Below, piece by piece: positions 17,536-26,363 of a stretch of 64,000 nucleotides of DNA. The DNA is taken from NCBI RefSeq assembly GCF_014641735.1, contig NZ_BMIH01000005.1:1-64000 (forward strand), given 5' to 3'. The translations under genes and the position numbers were made by a program. The DNA comes from Sphingomonas metalli (GTDB lineage Bacteria; Pseudomonadota; Alphaproteobacteria; Sphingomonadales; Sphingomonadaceae). The notes under the pieces are model-generated. The model had not been told where the DNA came from. It worked only from the letters and a program-made list of their open reading frames with translations, and did no database searches. The first letter of the stretch is position 1. Each line of letters begins with the position of its first letter.

Positions 17536-18420
17536 ATGCGCCGCGGCGACCTCGACGATCTCGCGGCGTTCGCCATCGTCGCCCGCCAGCGCAGCTTCAC
17601 CCGCGCCGCAGCCGAGCTGGGGCTGTCGCCGTCCGCGCTCAGCCATGCGATGAAGGCGCTGGAACAGCGGCTGGGGGTCCGGCTGCTCGCGCGCACCACG
17701 CGGTCTGTCGCGCCGACGGCGGCCGGCGAGCAGTTGCTGCAGTCGCTCGATCCGGCGCTGGCACAGCTGAGCCAGGGCCTCGCCTCGCTCGCCGACTGGC
17801 GGGATACGCCCTCAGGCACCGTGCGGCTGACGACCTTCGGCTATGCGGCGCGTACCATCCTGGCGCCCAGGCTTCCGCGGTTCCTGCTCGACCATCCGGA
17901 CGTCGCGGTCGAGGTGATCGTCGAAGACCGGCTGATCGATCTCGTGGCGGGCGGATTCGATGCCGGCATCCGCCTGGGCGAGTCGGTCGAGAAGGACATG
18001 GTGACCGTGAAGGTCGGCGACGACCTGCGCACCGTCGTGGTCGGCACCCCCGCCTATTTCGCGCGCCACCCGCAGCCCGAGACGCCGGCCGACCTCGATC
18101 ATCACGTCTGCGTCAACTATCGCCTGCTCGGCGGCGGCGGCCTCCTGCCCTGGGAGTTCGAGGAGGCGGGTCGCGACCTGCGTCTGCGCGTATCGGGGCA
18201 GCTCATCGTCAATGACGAGGTGCTGGCGGCGGCGGCGGTCCGCGCGGGCGCGGGGCTCGGCTATATGATGGAGCATGACGTCGCCGCGGAGATCGCCGAC
18301 GGGCGACTGGTGCAGGTGCTGGCGCCCTGGTGCCCCCGCTACCCCGGATGCCGCCTCTATTATCCCGACCGGCGGGTCACGCCGGCGCTGCGCGCCCTGA
18401 TCGGCGCGCTGCGGGTCTGA
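17536..18420 (+). CDS. LysR-family transcriptional regulator
   Basis: 294 residues. N-terminal winged helix LDDLAAFAIVARQRSFTRAAAELGLSPS and LSHAMKALEQRLGVRLLARTTRSVAPTAAG, followed by a periplasmic-binding-like effector domain (SGTVRLTTFGYAARTILAPRL to the end). ATG 17536 gives the usual N-terminus; an in-frame start at 17500 would read through the dyad operator. Divergent from the aldo/keto reductase, its likely target. Effector unknown. Confidence 0.92.
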   Translation: MRRGDLDDLAAFAIVARQRSFTRAAAELGLSPSALSHAMKALEQRLGVRLLARTTRSVAPTAAGEQLLQSLDPALAQLSQGLASLADWRDTPSGTVRLTTFGYAARTILAPRLPRFLLDHPDVAVEVIVEDRLIDLVAGGFDAGIRLGESVEKDMVTVKVGDDLRTVVVGTPAYFARHPQPETPADLDHHVCVNYRLLGGGGLLPWEFEEAGRDLRLRVSGQLIVNDEVLAAAAVRAGAGLGYMMEHDVAAEIADGRLVQVLAPWCPRYPGCRLYYPDRRVTPALRALIGALRV

Positions 18421-18456
18421 CCGGATCCGCGACGCGACCCCAGGCGCTCCGCCGTC

Positions 18457-19767
18457 CTAATGGCGGGGCAAGGCCGGATCGCCGGTCGCCGGATCGGGCG
18501 GCAGCGCCGCCATGCTTTCGGCGGTGAGCAGGCGCCAGGGCGCCGGCAGATAGTCGGTCGACATGTAGAAATAGAAGGCGCAGCTGCCGTCCGGCCGGTA
18601 GCTGCCCCCCTTGACCAGACCGAGGGCGACCGTTCCCAGGAACACCGGGCCGCCGCTGTCGCCGCCCTTGCAGGCGGGCCCCGCGACCGTCGTCCAGGTC
18701 GGCAGGCACGCGCCGCCGCACAGGTCGCCCGCTGGCGCGAAATCGGTCAGCTCGACGAGCGAGCAGCTATATCCCGTCCGCTCCCCGCGATGGCAGACGA
18801 CGTCGCCCGCCCTGATGCTCGCACGCGACCGCGCCCCGGTGACGGGGCGCAGGATCGATCGATCGGCATCGCCGGCGAAAAACGGTGCGAGCGGCGCGGG
18901 ACTGAGGTTGATCTGGACGTCCTGGTTTCCCCAGCCCCACTGGCCTTCGAACGGCAGGTCCTCGACGATCCCGGCCGCGTCGCGGACTTGCAGCGTGTCC
19001 GGGCAATGGGCTGCGGTCGCGAGCGCGCGGCGCGCACCGTCGGTCACGACGAAGCCGGCGGTACAGACATAGCGGCGCGGGTCGCCCGGCACGCCGCCCA
19101 TCATCCGCATGCCGCCGACGACACCTTCGCCCTGGCCGCCGAAATCGAGTGCCGGTTCCTCGACGACCCGCAGGCGCACCGGCACCCCGGTCATCACCGA
19201 CAGACGATCGCGCAACGCCTGCTGCCCCTCGCGGGCGACATCCGCGCGCGACACGACCGCCACGATCTCGCCGCTCCGCTGGTCGATGCCGAGCCCGGGG
19301 GGGCTGATCAGGCTCGCGCGGATCGCGGCCTGCTGGGTGGAGATCGCCTCCACCATCGCCGCATGGCTCACGCTCGCGCCCACGACATACACCAGGTCGA
19401 TCCGCTGCCCCTCGAGCTCGACCTGCTCCGTCGCGACCGGCTCGGTACCGGTCAGCCGCACGACGATCCGAAAGGCCGGGACATGCTCGACTGCAATCCC
19501 GACAAGCCGATCCGCGAACCGCGCCGCGACGGCATCGGTGATCGGAACGCTGGCCTCCTGCAGGCGCAGCTGGCGCAGCGCCACCGCAGGCGCGATGCCG
19601 AGCCGCATGGCGATGGTTTCGGCGTCGCGATCGAGTCCCGGCTCGACCGGCGGCGCCGCTGGCACCGGCGGCGCGTCGGCACGCTGCGCGAACGCCGGCA
19701 CCGCCGCTATCAACATGGTCGCTGCGGCCGCCGCAGCTTTCAGCCACCCACTCACCCCTCGGATCAT
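18457..19767 (-). CDS. Secreted trypsin-like serine protease with prodomain
   Basis: 436 residues. Signal peptide ending AAVPAFAQ (about residue 28), a pro-region of about 170 residues with alternating strands like alpha-lytic-protease propeptides, then a chymotrypsin-fold domain from about 232. Catalytic triad: His254 in ATAAHCPD, Asp283 in NQDVQI, Ser371 in CKGGDSGGPVF. Paired cysteines nearby suggest disulfides. The start overlaps the methyltransferase stop by 4 bases, so this secreted protease is the last gene of a five-gene coupled operon, an unexpected companion. Substrate unknown. Confidence 0.82.
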   Translation of the reverse strand: MIRGVSGWLKAAAAAATMLIAAVPAFAQRADAPPVPAAPPVEPGLDRDAETIAMRLGIAPAVALRQLRLQEASVPITDAVAARFADRLVGIAVEHVPAFRIVVRLTGTEPVATEQVELEGQRIDLVYVVGASVSHAAMVEAISTQQAAIRASLISPPGLGIDQRSGEIVAVVSRADVAREGQQALRDRLSVMTGVPVRLRVVEEPALDFGGQGEGVVGGMRMMGGVPGDPRRYVCTAGFVVTDGARRALATAAHCPDTLQVRDAAGIVEDLPFEGQWGWGNQDVQINLSPAPLAPFFAGDADRSILRPVTGARSRASIRAGDVVCHRGERTGYSCSLVELTDFAPAGDLCGGACLPTWTTVAGPACKGGDSGGPVFLGTVALGLVKGGSYRPDGSCAFYFYMSTDYLPAPWRLLTAESMAALPPDPATGDPALPRH

Positions 19768-20378
19768 AGCGAGGCGCGGTGGATGCGAGGTGAACGACCG
19801 AATGCGATGGGGCGGCAGGCGATCACGCTCCAGCGCCCGGTACGCCGCACCACGCGCACCTGCCAGCGGCCGCGCGTCGCCCGCAGGAAGGATCGGTGCA
19901 GATGCGCGGCGTGCTGCGCGAAATCGGGATAGTCCACGCGGTGATGCGCCAGCACCAGCACGCCGCCCGGCCGCAGCGCCGCGGCGACGTCGCGGGCGCA
20001 CCGCGCCATGGCGCGGGCGTCGAGATAGTAGAGAAGCTCCGCCACCAGCGCGCTGTCATAGCGCGGGCGCGGCAATCGCGCAGGCACGACCAGCCGCAGC
20101 GCCCGTGCGCGCCTGCGCCCTTCCAGCGCCCGGGTGACGAGCGCAACGCCACTCGCCGTCGCCTCGGTGGCGTCGAGCCGCCGTGCGCGCGGCGCGATCG
20201 CGGCGCTGTTCGAACCATTGCCGGCGGCGATCTCGAGGATGCGCCCCCAGGGACCGGCTCCCATCGCATGCAGGATGGCGCGCCGCTTCAGCGCTTCGTC
20301 GCGATCGGTGAAGGTCGACCAGGGGTCGGCGTTGTCGGCGAACTTGCGCTCGAACCCGGCAAGGGTGATCGGCCTCAC
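19764..20378 (-). CDS. Class I SAM-dependent methyltransferase (NodS-like)
   Basis: 204 residues from GTG 20378. Motif I is ILEIAAGNGSNS (47-58); the acidic strand end is RLDATEAT; then YDSALVAELLYYLD and LRPGGVLVLAHHRVDYPD. The N-terminus (FERKFADNADPWSTFTDRDEALKRRAIL) resembles the NodS-like group that N-methylates deacylated sugars. It overlaps the PIG-L deacetylase by 4 bases, which fits N-deacetylation followed by N-methylation of an amino sugar, though that order is inference. Confidence 0.85.
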   Translation of the reverse strand: MRPITLAGFERKFADNADPWSTFTDRDEALKRRAILHAMGAGPWGRILEIAAGNGSNSAAIAPRARRLDATEATASGVALVTRALEGRRRARALRLVVPARLPRPRYDSALVAELLYYLDARAMARCARDVAAALRPGGVLVLAHHRVDYPDFAQHAAHLHRSFLRATRGRWQVRVVRRTGRWSVIACRPIAFGRSPRIHRASL

Positions 20379-21028
20379 GGGCGCACCTCGAGGAACAGCT
20401 CGCGCGGGCGGGTAAAGGCAGCGATCTGCGCGCGCGTCATCGCGAAGCCGCGGGGATCGTCGGTGATCCGTCCCGATTGGGTGCGATAGCTGCGCACCGC
20501 AAAGCGCTTCGCGAGCCGCTCCTGCGCGGTCAGGCAGAGCGCCCGGGCACCCGCCAGCGGTCGGCCTGCGGGCCAGACGGGATAGGCCAGCCTGCGCAGG
20601 CCGGGCCGGCGCAAGGCCACGATGCAGGCTGCGACGGTGCGATGATCCCGATGGTCGTCACGATCGAAGGGGGCGACGACCAGCATCGCACCGTTATGAC
20701 CGAGCACGCGCGCGAGGCTTCGCCGTGCCGCACCGCTATGAAGGTGGAGTCCCCCGTCCGGCAGGCCGAGAAAGGTCACCGCGCCCGCCGCCACGCCGAC
20801 CCGGCGCAGGACGCGACGGCTCTCGCGCTGCCGCTCCGCCACCAGCCGCGCGCGCGGCCAGCGCGGACTGGACGGATGGGAGGCTGCGCCGTCGGTCACC
20901 ACCACCACCCGCACCGGAACCCCGCGCCGCCGCGCGCGGCTGATCAGGCCATAGGCGCCGATCGCCTCGTCGTCCGGATGCGGCGCGACGACGAGGAGAC
21001 GCGGCGCCGTCGTGAAACCCCGCGTCAC
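20375..21028 (-). CDS. PIG-L family N-deacetylase
   Basis: 217 residues from GTG 21028. Zinc-binding motif APHPDDEAIG at 15-24 and the third ligand region FDRDDHRDHR are clear. The family removes N-acetyl groups from GlcNAc-like sugars (as in mycothiol, bacillithiol or teicoplanin pathways). Overlaps of 4 bases with the genes on both sides show translational coupling. I recall proteins in which PIG-L and a class I methyltransferase are fused, which supports a joint role with the next gene. Substrate unknown. Confidence 0.88.
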   Translation of the reverse strand: MTRGFTTAPRLLVVAPHPDDEAIGAYGLISRARRRGVPVRVVVVTDGAASHPSSPRWPRARLVAERQRESRRVLRRVGVAAGAVTFLGLPDGGLHLHSGAARRSLARVLGHNGAMLVVAPFDRDDHRDHRTVAACIVALRRPGLRRLAYPVWPAGRPLAGARALCLTAQERLAKRFAVRSYRTQSGRITDDPRGFAMTRAQIAAFTRPRELFLEVRP

Positions 21029-21999
21029 AGGCCGGCGGTCAGCAGGCCCGACGCGACCGCCGCGCCCACGTGCATGCGCTGCGCGTCGGGCGCAGGCTGG
21101 CGCAGGTACATCGACAGGTCGGCGATCGTGGCGGCAAGCGGGTGCGCCGCGAACAACGACTGGACGCCCACCGCCTGCTCGGCGAGCTCGATCGCCGGTC
21201 CGCCCGCCGCATAGACGGCGGCGCGGGCGGCGGCGACCAGCGGCAGGCGCGCGGCCTCGTCGCCGAACCAGCCTGCCGCGGCGGTGCGGATCGCGCCTGC
21301 GGCCGCCTCTGCCAGGCCGTACAGGGCGGCGAGGCGGCCGGCCTGGTGCGGATCCCCGGCGCGTCCGGCCGCGACCAGATGCGCGGCACTATGATCGAGC
21401 AGGGCGGCGATGCCCCCCGCCTGCACCGCCGCGAAGCGCAGCGCGCCGCCGCTGAACCACGGCTCGCGCACATAGTCGCCGGGCGCGCCGATCAGGTCGT
21501 CCTCGGCGACGGGCGCGTCCCGCCACCGCACGACATGCGTTTCCGACCGCTGCATCCCGGTGACCCGCCAGAAGGCGCGGTCGATCGACGGCGGCGTGCG
21601 CGCAAGGTCGAGCAGCAGCAGCTGTCGTCCCCCCACGCCGTCGATGCCGATCAGCGCGTGGGACAGCAGGCCCGCGCCACTGGCAAAACTCTTGCCGCCG
21701 GTGAGCCGCATCCCGGTCAGGCCGAGCGGCTCGCCCGCCAGGTCGGCATTCCACACCCCGAACGCCGCTCCGTCCGCCACGGCCGCGGCCACCCGCTCCC
21801 GCTGCGCCGCCGTCCCGTAGCGCAACACGATCTGCACGGCATCGACATGGCCTTCGAACAGGCGGCCGAGCGGCAGGTCGGCGCGACCGGTTTCGAACAG
21901 GAGCCGAAGCAACTGCAAGAGCGCATCCCGGTCGACGGGATCGCCCAGCCCCGGCAGCAACGTCGATCGGGCGGCGATGGCGCGGCGCAGGTCGATCAT
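21025..21999 (-). CDS. Acyl-CoA-dehydrogenase-like protein, short
   Basis: 324 residues, shorter than the usual 380 or so. The middle beta domain is recognisable (AAFGVWNADLAGEPL, LTGGKSFASGAGLLSHALIG) and the C-terminal helices (ALRFAAVQAGGIAALLDHSA, ELAEQAVGVQSLFAAHPL) fit the family. The N-terminal helical domain is reduced and I cannot point to a catalytic glutamate. Coupled by 4-base overlaps between the glycosyltransferase and PIG-L genes. Probably a flavoenzyme acting on a carrier- or sugar-bound group rather than in fatty-acid breakdown. Confidence 0.7.
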   Translation of the reverse strand: MIDLRRAIAARSTLLPGLGDPVDRDALLQLLRLLFETGRADLPLGRLFEGHVDAVQIVLRYGTAAQRERVAAAVADGAAFGVWNADLAGEPLGLTGMRLTGGKSFASGAGLLSHALIGIDGVGGRQLLLLDLARTPPSIDRAFWRVTGMQRSETHVVRWRDAPVAEDDLIGAPGDYVREPWFSGGALRFAAVQAGGIAALLDHSAAHLVAAGRAGDPHQAGRLAALYGLAEAAAGAIRTAAAGWFGDEAARLPLVAAARAAVYAAGGPAIELAEQAVGVQSLFAAHPLAATIADLSMYLRQPAPDAQRMHVGAAVASGLLTAGL

Positions 22000-23018
22000 G
22001 CCGCCCGCCGCCCGGCGGCCATGCTCGCCAATGCGGCCTCGGCCTCCGCGAGCGTCACCTGCCGCATCCCGGCTGGCGGGGTCGGGACGACGCACATGGC
22101 GAAGGCCTCGGCATTGGCGCAGTCCCGCGCCACGCCGCGAACATGGTCGGTAGTGAGACCGATCGCCGCGGCGAGCGATGGATAGTCGCCGCCCGCAAAG
22201 GCGTGGCGGGCCTCGGCGTGGCGGCGATACTGCCAGGCGACGTCCTCGGGATGAGCGACCGCGATCGCGTCGCTGTCGCGATCGAGCGCCCGCAGCGCAC
22301 CGGCGAGGCCCTGCGCGACGCGGCCGAGGCGGCGGTCGGAGGTGTGGACGACGCTGGCGGCGTCGCGCCGCACGCGCAGCCCCGCCCGCGCCGCATCGTC
22401 GACCAGCCGCGCATCCTCGCCGTGCGACAGCGGCAGGAACCCTCCGAGCGTGCGATAGGCGGCGGTCGGAAGGCCGAGATTCGCGCCGCTCGCATGGTGG
22501 TGGCTGGTCGTCGCCTCCCAGGCGACGGGATCGAGCACGCGCCGGATTGCGTGGAGTGCCTCGTAATAGCGTTCGATGCGATCCTGGAGCGGGTTCGGCC
22601 GGGTGACGGTGCGCACTACCTTGCCCGCGACGATATCGGCACGGCGCGCGCCCGCCACCATCGCCTGCAACCAGTCGGGAGCGGGGGTGCTGTCGGCATC
22701 GGTGCTGAGCAGCAGACCCTCTCCCCCCAGTGCCGAGAGGCCGAGGAGCATGGCCGCATGTCGCGCCCGGCCGGCATTGGCACCGGGCTGGACCATGTGT
22801 TCGACCATGACCGGCAGCGATGCGCGCGCGCCATAATCGCGCACGACGTCCGCGCTCGCATCCTCGCAACTGTCGAGCAACAGACAGAGCACCGGTGAGA
22901 CATCCCGCCGGTCGAGCAGCTCCAGCGCCGCGAACAGGCCGGGAAGCGATGCCGCCTCGTCGCGGGCGGGCACGCAGATGGCGACCGGAACCACGCCCGC
23001 GCGCGATTCCGTCACCAC
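21996..23018 (-). CDS. Family 2 glycosyltransferase
   Basis: 340 residues from GTG 23018 (a second GTG follows). GT-A fold signature: VAICVPARDEAASLPGLFAAL, LLLDSCEDASADV, GANAGRARHAAM and the metal-binding TDADSTPAPDW (Asp107, Asp109); the acceptor region has SHGEDARLVDDAARAG. The C-terminal 80 residues are helical and unassigned. First gene of the five-gene operon; the 61-base gap before it must carry the promoter. Acceptor unknown; no membrane segments are evident, so a soluble acceptor is likely. Confidence 0.85.
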   Translation of the reverse strand: MVTESRAGVVPVAICVPARDEAASLPGLFAALELLDRRDVSPVLCLLLDSCEDASADVVRDYGARASLPVMVEHMVQPGANAGRARHAAMLLGLSALGGEGLLLSTDADSTPAPDWLQAMVAGARRADIVAGKVVRTVTRPNPLQDRIERYYEALHAIRRVLDPVAWEATTSHHHASGANLGLPTAAYRTLGGFLPLSHGEDARLVDDAARAGLRVRRDAASVVHTSDRRLGRVAQGLAGALRALDRDSDAIAVAHPEDVAWQYRRHAEARHAFAGGDYPSLAAAIGLTTDHVRGVARDCANAEAFAMCVVPTPPAGMRQVTLAEAEAALASMAAGRRAA

Positions 23019-23079
23019 TTCAAACCTGTTTGCATAAACTATGTGTAGCGGAGTGTCGCGCCGGCGACGTTGATGCGGA

Positions 23080-23694
23080 TCAAGCTGCCGATGGCGGGGC
23101 CATGATCTCCCGTGTCGCGGCCGTCCTGCCGATCCGGCGCTCCGCGAACCGGATGGCGCCGTCGCTCAGCCGTTCGGCGACGACGCCAATGGCGATCCCG
23201 GCCAGGACGTCGCCGGCATAGTGGGTGCCGCGCGGAACCTGCACGATCGATACCGCCAGCGCCGCGCCGCGCGCGGCCGTCCGCCGGTCGGGATAGGCCC
23301 GGGCGAAGGCCTCGCCGACGGCCATGGCCCCCGCGCTATGGCCGGAGGGGAAGGAATTGTCCTCGTGCCGGTCGCTCCGCCCCGGCCGCATGTGCGGATC
23401 ATCGCCGCTCTCGGGGCGGGTGCGGTCGATCGTCGCCTTGATCCGGCTCTTGACCCAGGTGGCGAGGCTGTGCGCCGCCAGCATCTTCAGCCCCGTCGCG
23501 GCAAGCCGCCGATCGCGCTGCACCATGCCGACCAGGGTCGTGGCGACGCAGACCGCGCGCATCTGGGGCTGGTCGCCGATCTCGCTCGCTACTCCGAGCA
23601 CCCGGATCGGCCAGCTGTCGCTGCGGGTGTTGACCCTGTCCGTGATCCGGTGATCGGTCTGCTCGACGGCGGTGACCGTGCGTTTGGCGCTCAT
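23080..23694 (-). CDS. PAP2-family phosphatase
   Basis: 204 residues with the three PAP2 motifs: KATIDRTRP, SFPSGHSAGAM and RGTHYAGDVLAG (catalytic histidines in the last two). The family dephosphorylates lipid phosphates such as undecaprenyl or phosphatidic-acid pyrophosphates at the membrane, although this copy has only short hydrophobic stretches. It lies 61 bases upstream of, and on the same strand as, the glycosyltransferase operon, so polyprenyl-phosphate recycling for that pathway is possible. A TATGAT -10-like box (23712-23717, minus strand) stands before the start. Confidence 0.85.
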   Translation of the reverse strand: MSAKRTVTAVEQTDHRITDRVNTRSDSWPIRVLGVASEIGDQPQMRAVCVATTLVGMVQRDRRLAATGLKMLAAHSLATWVKSRIKATIDRTRPESGDDPHMRPGRSDRHEDNSFPSGHSAGAMAVGEAFARAYPDRRTAARGAALAVSIVQVPRGTHYAGDVLAGIAIGVVAERLSDGAIRFAERRIGRTAATREIMAPPSAA

Positions 23695-23791
23695 GGCGGA
23701 TCAAACACCTGCATCATAGCTTTGGCTCCGCCGGAGCTAGCGATCGTCGCGCCCACTCCCCTGCGCTCCGCCGTTGCGCTATCGCCGGGCG

Positions 23792-24046
23792 ATGGCGAGG
23801 AAGAAGCGCTACCTCACGGCGACCATGGCCGACGGTTATGTGAAGACGATCGGCCCCACCACCGCGCCCTTCACCCACTATTGGCGGATCGTCGCCCACC
23901 TCCACGACGGCCGGACCGAGGTCTTCTGGGGCCACGCCACGTCGGCGAGGGAGGCCGCTGGCAAGGCGGCGCTGACCGAGCAGGCGGCGCGGCGCCATGG
24001 ATGGAAGCGCTTCGACTTCGAGTTCGTCCCGCTGGCTGAGCATTGA
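23792..24046 (+). CDS. Small hypothetical protein
   Basis: 84 residues from ATG 23792 (MARKKRYLTATMADG). The body reads TTAPFTHYWRIVAHLHDGRTEVFWGHATSAREAAGKAALTEQA, a compact alpha/beta protein without recognised motif; codon use fits the genome. An alternative TTG start at 23774 adds six residues. Divergent from the PAP2 gene. Function unknown. Confidence 0.6.
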   Translation: MARKKRYLTATMADGYVKTIGPTTAPFTHYWRIVAHLHDGRTEVFWGHATSAREAAGKAALTEQAARRHGWKRFDFEFVPLAEH

Positions 24047-24364
24047 CCCCGCGGACCCGCCACAAGGGCGGTCGCCATCGTCGTCACTTGGCCCTATGTA
24101 CCCTTCACCGCTGCCGAACCGACCGTAGGCCGCAGCGGCTGAGAGACCATCGCGCTCCCGCTTACGACCGGGAGCAGCGCTATCGAGTACGAACCCGCGC
24201 ATCCTTGCGCCCCATCGTCCCGGTACCGGCTCTCGGACGCGCCGTCCGATGATCGGCCCGGCCTCTCGTCCATCGCAACTCCGCGGCCGGCCCGGGACGC
24301 ACTGCTGCGCGGCGCCGCCTTCGTCCGGACGCGCTATCCGGGTGATCAGGCCGGGCCGAGCGCG
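24047..24364 (+). other. Gap of 318 bases, probably containing an N-terminal extension of the next gene
   Basis: No gene with a normal start is seen here. However, from the TGA at about 24142 the frame of the following gene stays open for 74 codons with GC-rich third positions and a protein-like text (RPARDALLRGAAFVRTRYPG), yet without any ATG, GTG or TTG. The rest holds no repeat or hairpin that I can support. Confidence 0.4.
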
Positions 24365-24676
24365 ATGATGGTCTTCAACATCCTGCGCGAACTGGACGTC
24401 CTGTTCGGATTGGCGATCAGCGAAGCCGTCGCCGACCGGGGTCTGCCGCCAGTCGAATCCGGGTCGAATGTGGCCCGTCTCGAGTGGCTGCAACCGCACG
24501 TCCGGCTCGCACCGCAGGAGCGCTCGGCGTTGCGCAGGCTCGACGGCCGCCGGAAGTGGATGGAGCGGCACGCGTCCGATGCTTCGGCGGCGGCACGGCA
24601 GATCCACTTCGCCGCCGACCAGTTGGCGCCGGCTGCCCGGCTCTATTCCGGCCTCGCCGAAAGATTATGCGGTTAG
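24365..24676 (+). CDS. Hypothetical helical protein, possibly 5'-truncated
   Basis: 103 residues from ATG 24365: NILRELDVLFGLAISEAVADRG, then LEWLQPHVRLAPQERSALRRLDGRRKWMERHASDAS, mostly helical and charged. No known domain. The frame is open upstream to about 24142 without a usable start codon, so the gene may have lost its true start, use a rare codon, or carry a frameshift. It precedes the KaiC-like gene by about 210 bases. Confidence 0.45.
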   Translation: MMVFNILRELDVLFGLAISEAVADRGLPPVESGSNVARLEWLQPHVRLAPQERSALRRLDGRRKWMERHASDASAAARQIHFAADQLAPAARLYSGLAERLCG

Positions 24677-24884
24677 CGCCGCCCAGCAACGGAAAGTTTT
24701 GCATCAGCTTTGCCTGCATCAACCAAGCTCGCTCGAAACGCGGCTATGCTCCTGAAACCGAGGGGACGGTGGACGAGGAACGTCCGCCCGATTTGTGCTG
24801 GCCTCGCTCCTCGGTGTCTTTATTGAGATCGCTGTCCGTCCTCACGGTCGAACAGCGGCGCGGCAGGTGCGGGAGTGGGTCTTG

Positions 24885-26363
24885 ATGGTTTCGAATGACG
24901 CGCGCACGGGCATTGCGGGCCTCGACAATGTGCTTCGGGGCGGCTTCGACCGGTCGCGCTCCTTCCTGCTGGAGGGCAGTCCGGGCACGGGGAAGACGAC
25001 GGTCGCGCTCCAGTTCCTGCTCGCGGGCGTCGCAGAGGGCGAACGCTGCCTCTACGTCACGCTGTCGGAAACCGAGGACGAGCTGCGCGCCTCCGCGGCC
25101 TCGCATGGCTGGGACCTTGCCGGCATCGACCTTTACGAGCTGATCCCGCCCGAAAACCTGCTTGACGAGCATCAGCAGCAGAGCCTCCTCTATTCGTCGG
25201 ACCTGGAACTCGGCGAGACGACGAAGCGCATCTTCGAGGTCTTCGAGCGCGTTCGGCCCGATCGCGTGGTGCTCGACAGCCTCTCCGAGATCCGGCTGCT
25301 GGCGCAAAGCTCGCTCCGCTACCGGCGGCAGATCCTCGCCCTCAAACATTATTTCGCGAAGAGCAGCGCGACGGTGCTGATGCTCGACGACCTCACCACC
25401 GACACCAACGACAAGACCGTTCATTCGGTCGCCCATGGCGTGATCCGCATCGAGGAACTGACGCCCGAATATGGTGCCGAGCGCCGCCGCATCCGCGTCA
25501 TCAAGTACCGCGGACGACGGTTTCGCGGCGGCTTCCATGATGCGACGATCCAGGAAGGCGGCTTCCGCGTTTTCCCGCGCCTGGTGTCGGCCGAGCACAG
25601 GGCTGATTTCGCCCGCGATCTCGTGATCACCGACAAGCCGGAATTCAACGCGCTGCTGGGCGGCGGCATAGAACGCGGGTCGAGCGTCCTGGTGCTTGGG
25701 CCGGCCGGTACCGGCAAGAGCTCCGTCAGCCTGACCTTTGTCCGGACGGCGATCGAACGGGGCGAGCGCGCCGCCATGTTCGTGTTCGACGAGGAAATAA
25801 GTCTGCTCGTCCAGCGTGCGCGCGGCATCGGCATCGATTTGCAGGTGATGATCGACGCCGGCGCGCTCCATTTGGAGCAGGTCGACGCGGCCGAGCTCTC
25901 GCCCGGCGAGTTCGCCGCGCGGGTGCGGGACTGTGTCGAGACGCGCGGCGCTCGGACTGTCGTCATCGACAGCCTCAACGGCTACCAGGCGGCGATGCCG
26001 GGCGAGCAGGCCCTGGTGCTCCACCTGCACGAGATCCTCCAATATCTGAATCGGCAGGGCGTCACGACCTTCCTGACCGTCGCCCAGCACGGGCTGGTCG
26101 GCGACATGCAGACGCCGGTCGACGTCACCTATCTGGCCGACACCGTCATCCTGCTCCGCTATTTCGAGGCGCTGGGCCAGGTCCGCCGGGCGATCTCGAT
26201 CGTCAAGAAGCGAACCGGCCCGCACGAGAACACGATCCGCGAATATCGGATCGATCAGAAGGGCATCACGCTCGGCGCACCGTTGACGAAGTTCCAGGGC
26301 GTGTTGCGCGGCGTGCCGGTCATGCTCGGCGAGGATGGATTGCTGGAGGGCGACGGCGCGTGA
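24885..26363 (+). CDS. KaiC-like double-domain RecA-family ATPase
   Basis: 492 residues, two tandem KaiC domains. Walker A motifs are GSPGTGKTT (31-39) and GPAGTGKSS (272-280); Walker B strands are RVVLDSLSE (Asp131) and TVVIDSLNG (Asp362); the catalytic acidic pairs are LSETEDE and FDEEIS. It is close in size to cyanobacterial KaiC, but no kaiA or kaiB is present. In proteobacteria such proteins are usually coupled to histidine kinases and stress responses. ATG 24885 (MVSNDARTGIAGLDNVLRGG) gives the usual N-terminus; an upstream ATG at 24795 adds 30 residues unlike the family. The stop overlaps the next gene by 4 bases (GTGA). Confidence 0.9.
   Translation: MVSNDARTGIAGLDNVLRGGFDRSRSFLLEGSPGTGKTTVALQFLLAGVAEGERCLYVTLSETEDELRASAASHGWDLAGIDLYELIPPENLLDEHQQQSLLYSSDLELGETTKRIFEVFERVRPDRVVLDSLSEIRLLAQSSLRYRRQILALKHYFAKSSATVLMLDDLTTDTNDKTVHSVAHGVIRIEELTPEYGAERRRIRVIKYRGRRFRGGFHDATIQEGGFRVFPRLVSAEHRADFARDLVITDKPEFNALLGGGIERGSSVLVLGPAGTGKSSVSLTFVRTAIERGERAAMFVFDEEISLLVQRARGIGIDLQVMIDAGALHLEQVDAAELSPGEFAARVRDCVETRGARTVVIDSLNGYQAAMPGEQALVLHLHEILQYLNRQGVTTFLTVAQHGLVGDMQTPVDVTYLADTVILLRYFEALGQVRRAISIVKKRTGPHENTIREYRIDQKGITLGAPLTKFQGVLRGVPVMLGEDGLLEGDGA

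Noticed and set aside
24885-26363. A true circadian clock locus
   Set aside because: The KaiC-like protein has both ATPase domains but no kaiA or kaiB is present; proteobacterial KaiC-like proteins are usually stress or signalling proteins.
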